Shown piece by piece: positions 15,600-23,465 of a stretch of DNA of 64,000 nt. Position numbers and translations under genes: made by a program. Position 1 is the stretch's first letter, and each line of letters opens with the position of its first letter. The DNA is from Bartonella krasnovii. GTDB taxonomy: Bacteria > Pseudomonadota > Alphaproteobacteria > Rhizobiales > Rhizobiaceae. The stretch spans positions 620,001 to 684,000 of the forward strand of contig NZ_CP031844.2 of NCBI RefSeq assembly GCF_003606345.3, in the 5' to 3' direction. The notes beneath the pieces are model-generated. The model searched no databases and was not told the origin of the DNA. It saw nothing but the letters and a program-made list of their open reading frames with translations.

Positions 15600-15636
15600 A
15601 AAGCCGCGCCATTATCTTAGACGCGGCTTTCGTTTT
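15600..15636 (+). terminator. Terminator-like hairpin, family copy 3
   Basis: A perfect 9-bp stem AAAGCCGCG / CGCGGCTTT with a 13-nt loop, followed by CGTTTT. Confidence 0.65.
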
Positions 15637-15727
15637 GCAATGCATGAGTGTTATCGTTATTCATAAGTATTATGAACATCTCTTTTATTGCACAAATAGT
15701 ATTAAAAATACAAGCCTTAATACATAT

Positions 15728-15762
15728 AAAAACCGCATCAAAATGAATTGATACGGTCTTTA
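15728..15762 (+). terminator. Terminator-like hairpin, family copy 4
   Basis: Stem AAACCGCATCA / TGATACGGTCTTT with one mismatch, homologous in both arms to copies 2 and 5. Confidence 0.5.
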
Positions 15763-16009
15763 TACTCAAAATAATTAACAATCCAAATAAGCGATTAAAA
15801 TAATCACAATATAAAAGAATATCCCATTATTATACAAATCGTATCAAAAAACAAGCAAATAAGTAAAATAAAAATAGGATTCATTATTTAGATTCAGTGT
15901 GTTATAATAAATTTCGTTTGTAAGAATACAACATAGTGTGTTATATTATTATCAGTTGTAAATTTGTTTTGTTGCTAGCTCTATGTTCCTATAAAAGGAT
16001 ATAAACCGC

Positions 16010-16447
16010 ATGTTAAATAAAGTGATTTTAATTGGTTATTTAGGTGCAAATCCAGAAAGCAAAACAATGCCTTCTGGTGGCGAGGTGGTCAATTTTCGAA
16101 TGGCAACGTCTGAGAGCTATACAGACAAGGCAACCAATAAGAAAATAGACAAAACAGAATGGCATTCTATTGTTGTCTTTAATCCACATTTGGCAAAAGT
16201 GGCTCTTCAGTATCTTAAGAAGGGGAGCAAAGTCTATATAGAGGGGCGCTTACAAACCCGTAAATGGCAAGATAAAAACGGCGTAGAACGGTATGTGACA
16301 GAGGTCATATTGCCTCAATACAAAGGCGAATTACAGCTTTTAGACAGCAAAAATAATAATGATCAAGAGCCGTCTGCTTATGACAGAAGCATTTACAGAC
16401 CTCTTGATATGCCTACAGACGCCTTAAATGATGATGTTCCTTTTTAA
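16010..16447 (+). CDS. ssb: Single-stranded DNA-binding protein
   Basis: A 145-residue SSB with the OB-fold and acidic tip of the bacterial and phage family. It starts MLNKVILIGYLGANPESKTM, continues NFRMATSESYTDKATNKKID, TEWHSIVVF, the central LKKGSKVYIEGRLQTRKW, and ends DALNDDVPF, the C-terminal acidic tail with terminal Phe that recruits replication and repair partners. It is slightly shorter than a typical chromosomal alphaproteobacterial SSB, fitting a prophage-carried copy. It protects ssDNA used by the annealing protein and replication genes of this prophage. Confidence 0.95.
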   Translation: MLNKVILIGYLGANPESKTMPSGGEVVNFRMATSESYTDKATNKKIDKTEWHSIVVFNPHLAKVALQYLKKGSKVYIEGRLQTRKWQDKNGVERYVTEVILPQYKGELQLLDSKNNNDQEPSAYDRSIYRPLDMPTDALNDDVPF

Positions 16448-16463
16448 ACAGAAGGCGGTGTAA

Positions 16464-16613
16464 GTGAAAGCAAAGAAAAAGAGGGGACGCCCTAAGATCA
16501 CAGGGCAGGTAAGAGAAGCCAATGGACGTATATCACGTGCAAATCCGTATCATATCAAAAAACACAATAAAGTCAATATGTTGTGTGCAATTATTTTATA
16601 TGAATCCACTTAA
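16464..16613 (+). CDS. Small basic protein with AT-hook-like start (49 residues)
   Basis: A 49-codon frame beginning GTG at 16464, preceded by AGAAGGCGG, 16 bases after ssb. It encodes MKAKKKRGRPKITGQVREAN, then GRISRANPYH and a hydrophobic end. The KRGRPK core resembles an AT-hook and the start resembles those of phage terminase-small-subunit-like or regulatory proteins, of which it could be a truncated remnant. The tight spacing with ssb supports translation. Confidence 0.5.
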   Translation: MKAKKKRGRPKITGQVREANGRISRANPYHIKKHNKVNMLCAIILYEST

Positions 16614-18112
16614 GAATCCACACTTTTATACGTGATTCATTTGACCATTTTTGATATAAGATTGGCACGTATGAATAGAGCATAAAAAGCAAATCATGAT
16701 GCCAATATTATAACGCATGTAAACGTTCAAATGAAATGAAAAGCAGTTATCACTCATAACAGTTCATAAATTTTATGATACGTTTTTATCACTTAAAAAT
16801 CGCATTGTTTTAAAATTTAGTCGTTTGAAATGATCGATAACATATCTTTAAAGATCACAGCTTGTTTTAACAATTGGATTAGTAATCGCATTATCAAGTA
16901 TGAGATTATGGTTCTCAAAATTGAGAAGTGTAAAATCTAAAAATGCTATAGCAATATTTTATTACCTATAAGAGGGTAATCGTTTGAAACTGTCATAAGC
17001 TTATAGGTTTTAATTTATTAAAGGTGCATAAAGGATTTCAATATCGTTTTTAAAGCGCTTATTAAAAAGTTAGTAAACGATAGGCAGGCATTATACAAAC
17101 ATATCATCACAACAGCGTATGAAATTAAAAACGTTATATCTTATGATAATCAAAAGCCTTTGAATGATATAACGCAAGCAAGCTGTCAATAAACGTTTTA
17201 AAAGTTATAGTTTTAAAGCACTTACTCACAAAATTAATGGCAGCTCTTTTAAGGAAAAGATAAGCAAGAAAAATTCATAACCATTGTAAATCTAAACGCA
17301 TAGGGTTTTACTAAATTTTGGAGTCAAAAGAGATATTGTTTAAAGAATGCTCTATTCTAAAGATAACGAACTCAAAATTGAGCCGGCTAATTTTAAAAGA
17401 AATTAGGTTTGAGTGCAAAATGAAAAGATGCTTATGATAACCTCTTTAAGTGAACGTTTAAACGTTTGAAACATAAAATGAGATCTTTATAAGAAACGTC
17501 TAAAACCTTTTTTATAACAGTTATAACTTAGTTATCATTTGTTCTTAAGAACGTTTCATTTACGAAAAAACAAAGATCTAGATTTCACAGCAGAGAAAGT
17601 CTTAAAAAACTTACATCGTATAAAAGCTGCTTTTAAAAACCAACGCTTGTAACTGTAAAAAACGGATTTGTTACAGATATTTCCTTCATACGCATTGCGC
17701 TTCGATTATTGATATTACTTACCAAGCATTTTGATTATAGAATGTAAGTTATTTCAATTCACTCAGCTCTATTTTGAGTTTAGTATTTTAAAACGTTTTA
17801 AAGAGGCGTTTTATTGATAGGTTATGATAGCCATAACAAGCGTTTATAGACTTTCTCATTCAAATGAATGCTATCAAGATTATAGCTATCATTTACGGTT
17901 CTTTTGATAAGTTTTCATAAAAACAATAGAACGCTTGCAATATGATACGTTTTGTATATATGCATTCATTACTCCATTGTAGGTGATTATTAAATCATTA
18001 GAATCAAAATTTGAAAGCTGCGTCATATCAATTGGCACGGCTTTCTTTTTAAACTATCTCTTTTATGATGCGTTTTAAGGAATGCATCTTATAATGCGTT
18101 TATAGCCATTAA
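16614..18112. other. Large AT-rich non-coding region
   Basis: About 1.5 kb without a plausible gene on either strand. It holds recurrent AACGTTT/AAACGTT words (16720, 17196, 17454, 17542, 17799), a palindrome GTTATG-ATAG-CCATAAC near 17821 and many short imperfect repeats. It ends with a fifth copy of the terminator-like hairpin (18013-18050). It lies between the converging ends of two operons that share a leader RNA. It could be decayed phage DNA or an origin-like region; neither is proven. Confidence 0.5.
18013..18050 (+). terminator. Terminator-like hairpin, family copy 5
   Basis: Stem GAAAGCTGCGT / GCACGGCTTTC (with G-T pairs) followed by T5. The right arm CACGGCTTTCTTTTT closely matches copy 1 at 15191. 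Confidence 0.55.
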
Positions 18113-18131
18113 AGGCGCCCCCCACGCCGTT
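18113..18131 (-). promoter_or_regulatory. G-rich motif after the last hexapeptide gene
   Basis: On the minus strand this is AACGGCGTGGGGGGCGCCT, identical over 19 bases to the motif at 14334-14352. It directly follows the stop codon of the gene ending at 18134. Confidence 0.6.
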
Positions 18132-18133
18132 CT

Positions 18134-18913
18134 TTATTCTGTTTCATCAACAATTTTGACAAGGTTATCGCTTTCATAAACCTCATAATTTATAGGAACT
18201 TCCCTTACTTTGCTTTTCTTGGTTAATTTCGCATTGCCATAAGCACGACCCCAGACCTTGGTATAGAATAAAACCTTGGCATTGCCAAAAACAGAGCCAT
18301 AAATTTCAGCACAACCACCCACCAAAGCACCACCATAGACCTTGCCATGTATTTTTGCACGACCATTAATAAAGGCATAATTATAAACCTCAGCATAGCT
18401 ATGAATACGAGCCGAGCCAGCAACAATGGCACGACCATAGACCCTTGCATAACTAAAAACCGTAGCATCATAAGAAACATGCGCATGACCATAAATATGA
18501 GCATCAGCAAAAACGCAAGCACCCCCACTTACATGAGCATTGCCATAAATATTCCCATAAACATGAGCATTGCCATAAACAAAAGCATGGTCATAAATTT
18601 TTGCATATTGAGAGATAAAAGCCTTTCCATAGATTTCACAATTCCCATAGACTTGACCACAGACTTGAGAATAATGCCGTATTTTTGCATTTTCATAAAC
18701 ACGGGCATGACCATAGACACAAGCATCATCATAAACCCAGCAATTGCCATCATGAGAGAGGTTGACTTCCTTTTCAATAAAGCCGCCCAAAGAACCAGCT
18801 TTGACATCATCAAAATCTTTTAAAGCCCGAATGCGATAAAGATTTATAATATTACGAGTAAGCGCATGTTTTATTTGTTTGATTTCGCTAGTTAATTCAT
18901 ATTTTTTGCACAT
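18134..18913 (-). CDS. Hexapeptide-repeat (beta-helix) protein, family member 7
   Basis: A 259-residue protein and third gene of the leader-2 operon. The head is recognisable but carries an insertion (MCKKYELTSEIKQIKHALTR, then LYRIRALKDFDDVKAGSLGG and LSHDGNCWV). About 28 hexapeptide units follow (YGHARV, YGNAHV, SYDATV), with several units replaced by shorter YGNIYG-type turns, then a non-repeat tail ending DNLVKIVDETE. The start at 18913 aligns with the family; an in-frame ATG at 18946 is possible. Probably a left-handed beta-helix; function unknown. Confidence 0.78.
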   Translation of the reverse strand: MCKKYELTSEIKQIKHALTRNIINLYRIRALKDFDDVKAGSLGGFIEKEVNLSHDGNCWVYDDACVYGHARVYENAKIRHYSQVCGQVYGNCEIYGKAFISQYAKIYDHAFVYGNAHVYGNIYGNAHVSGGACVFADAHIYGHAHVSYDATVFSYARVYGRAIVAGSARIHSYAEVYNYAFINGRAKIHGKVYGGALVGGCAEIYGSVFGNAKVLFYTKVWGRAYGNAKLTKKSKVREVPINYEVYESDNLVKIVDETE

Positions 18914-18979
18914 AAGGATACCCACACAATTTAATGTGTTAAACATTTGATAAAATTTGGAATGGAAAATTTGTAAGAA

Positions 18980-18999
18980 GGGCGCCCCCGCAACGCCCG
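18980..18999 (-). promoter_or_regulatory. G-rich intercistronic motif, operon 2
   Basis: Minus-strand sequence CGGGCGTTGCGGGGGCGCCC lies between the gene ending at 19009 and the one starting at 18913. It shares the GCGGGGGCGCC core with the motif at 19759 and the complement GGGCGCC with the leader. Confidence 0.55.
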
Positions 19000-19008
19000 A
19001 GCATTCAA

Positions 19009-19698
19009 TTATGCTGCTTTATTTTCAATAATCTTTACAACGTGATCGTTTTCATAAATTTCACAATCTTCGGGAATCCCATATGCATAGTAAATGTTTT
19101 GTTCAACATATGAATAACCATCTCTTTTTAATCTTGCATTGCCATGTACCAAACCTCTAATGGTGTGATAACCAGTCACTTTTGCATTCCCATAAACAGA
19201 GCCGTAGACCTTAACATACCCACCCACGCTAGCATTGTCATAAACCTTGCCATAAATTTTTGAAGAGCCACTTACAACAGCATTGTCATAAACCTCAGCC
19301 TTGCTATGAATACGTGCACACCCCGATAATTTTGCATTCCCATAAACCCTTGCTCTATTATAAACCCAAGCATTATGAGAAAGATGAGCATTGTCATAAA
19401 CATGAGCTTCAAAATACACGCGGGTTTTATCACATACATGAGCATTGCCATAAACAAAACCACCAATGGCAGCATTGCCATAGACCCTTGCATTTTCATA
19501 AACACGACCAGATTTTACAACACAAGCATTATCATATACCCAGCAATTGCTATCATGAGAGAGATTGCTTTCATTTTCGATAAAACCACCAAGGTCCCCA
19601 GCCTTTACATCAGCAAAGTCTCTTAATGCTTTAATGCGATAAAGGGTTTGATTATTTAATACACGTGTCTCATTTGTGAGTGCAAATTTCTTTTGCAT
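19009..19698 (-). CDS. Hexapeptide-repeat (beta-helix) protein, family member 6
   Basis: A 229-residue protein, second in the leader-2 operon, with a good AAAGGAA ribosome binding site. The head reads MQKKFALTNETRVL, then YRIKALRDFADVKAGDLGGF and LSHDSNCWV. Repeats such as ENARVY, GNAHVC and DNAHLS are more diverged than in the 5.6-6.8 kb cluster. The C-terminus is a short non-repeat cap (CEIYENDHVVKIIENKAA) that resembles the cap of member 7 (YESDNLVKIVDETE). The two genes are therefore closest relatives. Confidence 0.78.
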   Translation of the reverse strand: MQKKFALTNETRVLNNQTLYRIKALRDFADVKAGDLGGFIENESNLSHDSNCWVYDNACVVKSGRVYENARVYGNAAIGGFVYGNAHVCDKTRVYFEAHVYDNAHLSHNAWVYNRARVYGNAKLSGCARIHSKAEVYDNAVVSGSSKIYGKVYDNASVGGYVKVYGSVYGNAKVTGYHTIRGLVHGNARLKRDGYSYVEQNIYYAYGIPEDCEIYENDHVVKIIENKAA

Positions 19699-19758
19699 AG
19701 CACAATTCCTTTATAAGAAGATTTAATTTTTAAAATGAAAGAATTTGGTTAGAAAGCA

Positions 19759-19777
19759 GGCGCCCCCGCACCGCCCG
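19759..19777 (-). promoter_or_regulatory. G-rich intercistronic motif, operon 2
   Basis: Minus-strand sequence CGGGCGGTGCGGGGGCGCC between the gene ending at 19787 and the one starting at 19698, followed by TGCTTTCTAACC. It is the same motif class as at 14334, 18113 and 18980. Confidence 0.55.
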
Positions 19778-19786
19778 CGTGTTTAT

Positions 19787-20770
19787 TTAAGCAGTTGTAA
19801 AAACAATTTCACCAACAACAACGGGTTCTTTATAATTGCCACCAATTTTGGTATTACCATTTATTTCAGTATAACCAATAACTTGAGCATTGCCAAATAC
19901 ATGCGCATTGCCATAAACCTTGCCATAAATTTTTGCATTGTCATAAATGCGCGCATCATCATAAACCTCAGCATTCTCAGAAATTAAAGCATTATTGGAA
20001 ACCCGCGCGCCACCATAGACCTTGCCATAAACTTTAGCATTGTCACAAACACAGCCCCTATCATAAACATGGGCATAACAAGTCACTATAGCATTCCCAT
20101 AAACCTTGGCTTCTCTATTGACCATAGCAGCGCCACAAACATGGGCATTATCGCAAACCCTAGCATTGTCAAAAACTACAGCATCTTCATAAACATGGGC
20201 ATTATCATAAACTTGAGAACTTCCTAGCACACGTGCTTTACCATAAACCTCAGCATTGCCATAAATTCTAGTTTTATCAAGAAACTTGCCATAAATAGTG
20301 TCATAAATTTTTGCATTGCCATATACTTTAGCATGTCCAAAAATATCGCCATAAATCAATGCATTATCATAGACTTGCGCATTGCCATAAACCTCAGCTC
20401 TAATATGCACGCTAGCATTGCCATAGACCCTTGCATTTTCATAAATTTTTGCAGATCCAGTAATTTTTGCATTATCCGAAATATGGGCATTATCGAAAAC
20501 CCGCGCATCCCCATAAACCATGGCATTGCCACCGACCCAGCACTCACCATTATCAGCTAAATTTGCTACTTTGTGTATAAAACCGCCGAGGTCCCCCGCT
20601 TTAATATTAGCAAAATCCCTTAAAGCACGAATGCGATAAAGAGTATAATCACCTACTTCAATCGTTTCGTCTGTAAATTCATATTTTTTTACACATTGCT
20701 GCTTATTAACAGAGGCGGTTTCATTTGAAATGTTAGAAATAACGGGGGTGTTTTTTGAGATAGTTGTCAT
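19787..20770 (-). CDS. Hexapeptide-repeat (beta-helix) protein, family member 5
   Basis: A 327-residue protein, the longest of the family and first gene after leader RNA copy 2. A unique 27-residue N-terminal extension precedes the head (VKKYEFTDETIEV, YRIRALRDFANIKAGDLGGF). About 38 hexapeptide units follow (GDARVF, DNAHIS, GNASVH, YGNAHVFG), then a short tail (GNYKEPVVVGEIVFTTA). The ATG at 20770 has AGGAATC upstream. The extension is Ser/Thr/Asn-rich without a cleavable signal. Role unknown; the leader RNA implies regulated expression. Confidence 0.78.
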   Translation of the reverse strand: MTTISKNTPVISNISNETASVNKQQCVKKYEFTDETIEVGDYTLYRIRALRDFANIKAGDLGGFIHKVANLADNGECWVGGNAMVYGDARVFDNAHISDNAKITGSAKIYENARVYGNASVHIRAEVYGNAQVYDNALIYGDIFGHAKVYGNAKIYDTIYGKFLDKTRIYGNAEVYGKARVLGSSQVYDNAHVYEDAVVFDNARVCDNAHVCGAAMVNREAKVYGNAIVTCYAHVYDRGCVCDNAKVYGKVYGGARVSNNALISENAEVYDDARIYDNAKIYGKVYGNAHVFGNAQVIGYTEINGNTKIGGNYKEPVVVGEIVFTTA

Positions 20771-20792
20771 ATTAAGATTCCTAGTTATTTAA

Positions 20793-21010
20793 AGTTTTCA
20801 ATTGACACCCTATAAGGGCGCCGGGCGTTGAAAACACGGTAACTAGTCCGTCGTTACACTTTTCTCATAAAGAGTATTGTATGGTGTAACCACACCCGAC
20901 AAAATCATCATATATGCTAATCACAGCATAAAAGATAGTCAGTATTTTAAAGACATAGGAGAGGTCGTATCGTAACCTACCCGCTAGTTATTAAGTGTTT
21001 TCAGCACTTG
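20793..21010 (-). ncRNA. Structured 5' leader RNA, copy 2
   Basis: The reverse-strand homologue of the leader at 13785-14002. It keeps TCTTTTATGCTGT, GTCGGGTGT, ACCATACAATAC, CGGACTA and GCCCGGCGCCCTTAT, with variable bases elsewhere. The main helix pairs bases 20884-20890 with 20853-20859 (GTTACAC/GTGTAAC); the inner hairpin is 20864-20874. Two base pairs in the long helix and one in the inner helix differ from copy 1 while remaining paired. A good promoter lies just upstream (21017-21045), so transcription should start near 21010, giving a ~240-nt leader. Confidence 0.74.
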
Positions 21011-21016
21011 ATTATT

Positions 21017-21045
21017 TATATAACAAAATACGTATTTATTGTCAA
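21017..21045 (-). promoter_or_regulatory. Sigma-70-type promoter for leader RNA copy 2
   Basis: On the minus strand TTGACA (21045-21040) and TATATA (21022-21017) are separated by exactly 17 bases. The spacer contains the palindrome AATACGTATT, a possible operator that also occurs at 13739-13748 and 60483-60492. Confidence 0.75.
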
Positions 21046-21091
21046 TTAATTTATGCACTTTTTTGATATTTTTATGATTTTTTTAAATGCA

Positions 21092-21310
21092 TTATGTGTA
21101 AATATTATTTATATGCTTATTAATTGCTTCTTTTGTATTACATGCTGTTAAAGCTATATTGTAGCCTTTCTTAAACGATTGCGTGATTTTATGAATTATA
21201 CATTTGTAATATTTAGAAACGCTCTCATAATGCGTATTTTTAGTTTTATGACGTATCATGTTTTTTACTAAATGGCTTTTAAGATTTCTGTTAATTTCTT
21301 TTAATAACAC
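21092..21310 (-). CDS. Possible small protein in the AT-rich repeat
   Basis: A 72-residue basic frame (MLLKEINRNLKSHLVKNMIR, then KNTHYESVSKYYKCI and QSFKKGYNIALTA). A second copy of the same DNA at 60.57-60.79 kb keeps THYES, KYY-CI and QSF-K-x-x-NIAL at the protein level, although with a frameshift. This conservation of residues hints at past coding. No start signal stands out, so confidence is low. Confidence 0.3.
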   Translation of the reverse strand: MLLKEINRNLKSHLVKNMIRHKTKNTHYESVSKYYKCIIHKITQSFKKGYNIALTACNTKEAINKHINNIYT

Positions 21311-21531
21311 ATTTGCAACTTAACAGCCTTTTATAGGGATTATCTTTATAAGCAATACATTCATTTGCATTGTAATTATGAAAGTCTTGCTGTTTTCACG
21401 CGTGCTTTATAGCTGTTATCTTCTTTATAGCCACCGCATCATTTTTCATTTTCATAAGAGAAACGATAAATAGGATAATTGCGATTTATAGTCTGTTATG
21501 AAAACCTCTAAAGAGAGACTGATAATTATAG

Positions 21532-22497
21532 AGATTAGCAAAATCGCTTTTAATAGACTTTATCAGTCTTGTCAGTTTAGTCAGTTGTTTTTAGATCCTC
21601 TATTATTTTTTTCAAATAAGAGAAAATTAAGAATATTATATTTCAATATGTTAAGTTTTATTGATTTTTCAAAATACAACTTATTAAAACAGCCATAACA
21701 AATAAATACAACTGTAAATATATATTTGTCAGTTTGTGTCAGTAAATTGAACTGACAAAAGTAATCATTTTAGTGAGTGATTAAAACGTGCTTTCTGAAA
21801 AGCATATGAAAATGAAAAATGATTATGTTATCAAAATCCCTTTAATGAATTTTATCAGTTCACTTAAATGGATAAATTTGTAATTTTAGAGCATGATTAA
21901 AACACGTCTTAAAAAAACATGTGATCCTTTAAAGCCTTTCAAAAGAAAGGGGGTATAATCATAAGAAATGCTATCAAGATCATTATGGTTATAGTTTAGG
22001 GGGTTTAGGGGGTTTTGGGTGTTCTTTTTACATCCCCTTTATATATTTTTTAAATTAAAAATAAAAGTTATTATATTTCAATAAGTTAATGTTTCAAATA
22101 AACAACCTATATTAAACACAACACATAAATACAATCTTTAATATATATTTAAGAGGGTTTTGTAGGTGTTTTGGGGGTTTTAAAAACAGACAAAACCTAT
22201 AAGTAAAATGAAGATATAAAACTCTCTTTAAAGAGTTTTTTTGAAAGCTATAAAGCACTCATTTGAGATTACGGTATAATCTCTTAAAGGCAATCAAAAG
22301 AAGCATATTCACTTTAAGAGTGGATTTCTTATAAGTCTTAAAGCAATCCAAAGTAGAGTGTTTAAAAGTGCAAATATTCTCTTTTTAGAGTAATGCATAT
22401 AAACACTCCTTTTAGATTGTATGTAAGCAATTTACAAGAGAGGTATAGATTATGATTAAAGGCTCTATACCCCTTATGAGTTATAAGGTCTTATAAG
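21532..22497. repeat. Iteron-bearing AT-rich repeat, copy A
   Basis: About 1 kb shared with 38779-39630 (copy B) and 60989-61934 (copy C); similarity to copy C extends left to ~21022. It contains GTCAGT direct repeats, a later inverted GTCAGT/ACTGAC pair, G-runs (21999-22019), and the block AAAACTCTCTTTAAAGAGTTTT. It lies 3' of the Type ISP remnant, as in the other copies, so the repeat and the gene move together. A 66-codon frame at 21498 falls within it but is not conserved enough to call. Confidence 0.85.
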
Positions 22498-23044
22498 CTA
22501 TTCAGTTTCTCTCATTTCTAATTTTGGTAGTTTTTTCACGATTTTCATTGTCTCTAAACTTACTGTAATAACCCTTTGGAATAATTCCAATGGATAAGCA
22601 GGGTTGCCAACGGTTTCAACAGCATAGCGATTAGCATCATTAACAATACCACTCTTTTTATCGGTCTTAACACATTGACGCCCCATAACCCATTCAAGAG
22701 CGGATCTACCATTTACGATATAGTTATAAGCTTCAAGAGGGATATCTATTATTGTAATATGATGATTGTAAATAACAGTAGACTTATCCTTTATTTTACT
22801 ATTTCCAGCGAATTTCATTTCAGTTACATAATAGAATTCTTTAGGATTAGAGATATCAGTCTGTTTAAGATTGCCTTTTTTAAAGGTCACTGGATAAGGT
22901 TCTACAGTTTCATAATTTACGTGCAAATGCCCCAATTCACGCCCTGCTGTAACAAATTTTCAAAAATCATCAGCACTCTTTACACAAGGGATACGAGGTA
23001 ATTCTTTAGAGAGGTTATCAGCATAGCGAGTACGATAATCTTCT
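22498..23044 (-). pseudogene. C-terminal remnant of Type ISP restriction-modification gene
   Basis: The last ~180 codons of a gene nearly identical to the C-terminus at 39631-40190. It retains GHLHVNYETVEPYPVTFKKG, YVTEMKFAG and the ending SLETMKIVKKLPKLEMRETE. A Trp codon in ADDFWKF has become TGA, so only the final 145 residues are open, and sequence similarity stops near 23044. It has no start and cannot make an enzyme, but it is a potential recombination donor for the intact copies. Confidence 0.88.
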
Positions 23045-23465
23045 AAATGTAATAAAAGATATCATTTTAGGTCGTATTTTTTGGGTTTCTTATCAAGCGA
23101 TAATAATGGAGTGTTTCTTGTTGTCTCTAATATGTAACAGTTTCGATAAATTAAATATATTTTGTGAATAAGAGCCTTTACTTGCATCTCAAAATTATAT
23201 TACATGCAGCACTTTAAAATTAAGAAGCATATAGAATGTATGATTGTCATTTAACCGTGCAATTATACGCTCTTCAGAGGCGGGGGGAGTGATATGGTTT
23301 GTACAACCAATAAAGCGGGTTTATACAGGGTAGTCTATGCTTTTCTATTAGATTTTAGAAGCATTATTCTCATCAAAAAATTAAAAAATTGTTACACGGT
23401 TGGTGATTTTTTCTGTGATGCTGATGATGTGTTTCATTTTGTTTCTCATTTTGAGGGCACAATGA
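23045..23465. other. Intergenic region upstream of the two-partner secretion operon
   Basis: About 420 bases with no gene seen. It probably contains the promoter of the tpsB-tpsA operon; no convincing -35/-10 pair was identified. Confidence 0.45.

Larger units (their letters stand above)
15132..16009. other. Hairpin-rich intergenic region before ssb
   Basis: About 880 bases without a plausible gene. It starts with a G-rich variant (CGGGGTGGGGGGCTGG, 15141-15156) of the intercistronic motif and contains four related hairpins, annotated separately, each built on GCCG or CCG with a matching CGG and a T-run. Spacing of 130-260 bases and terminator-like ends suggest several short untranslated transcripts or decayed gene units. 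AT-rich sequence upstream of ssb may hold its promoter. Confidence 0.55.

Noticed and set aside
21498..21698. 66-codon frame starting MKTSKERLIIIEISK in repeat A, with a relative at 60955
   Set aside because: Similarity follows the DNA repeat and the C-terminal halves differ by frame changes; it overlaps the iterons and has no clear start signal.
21995..22025. G-runs resembling a G-quadruplex in the AT-rich repeats
   Set aside because: Only three runs of three or more G are properly spaced, and the runs are not kept in copy C, so a stable quadruplex is doubtful.
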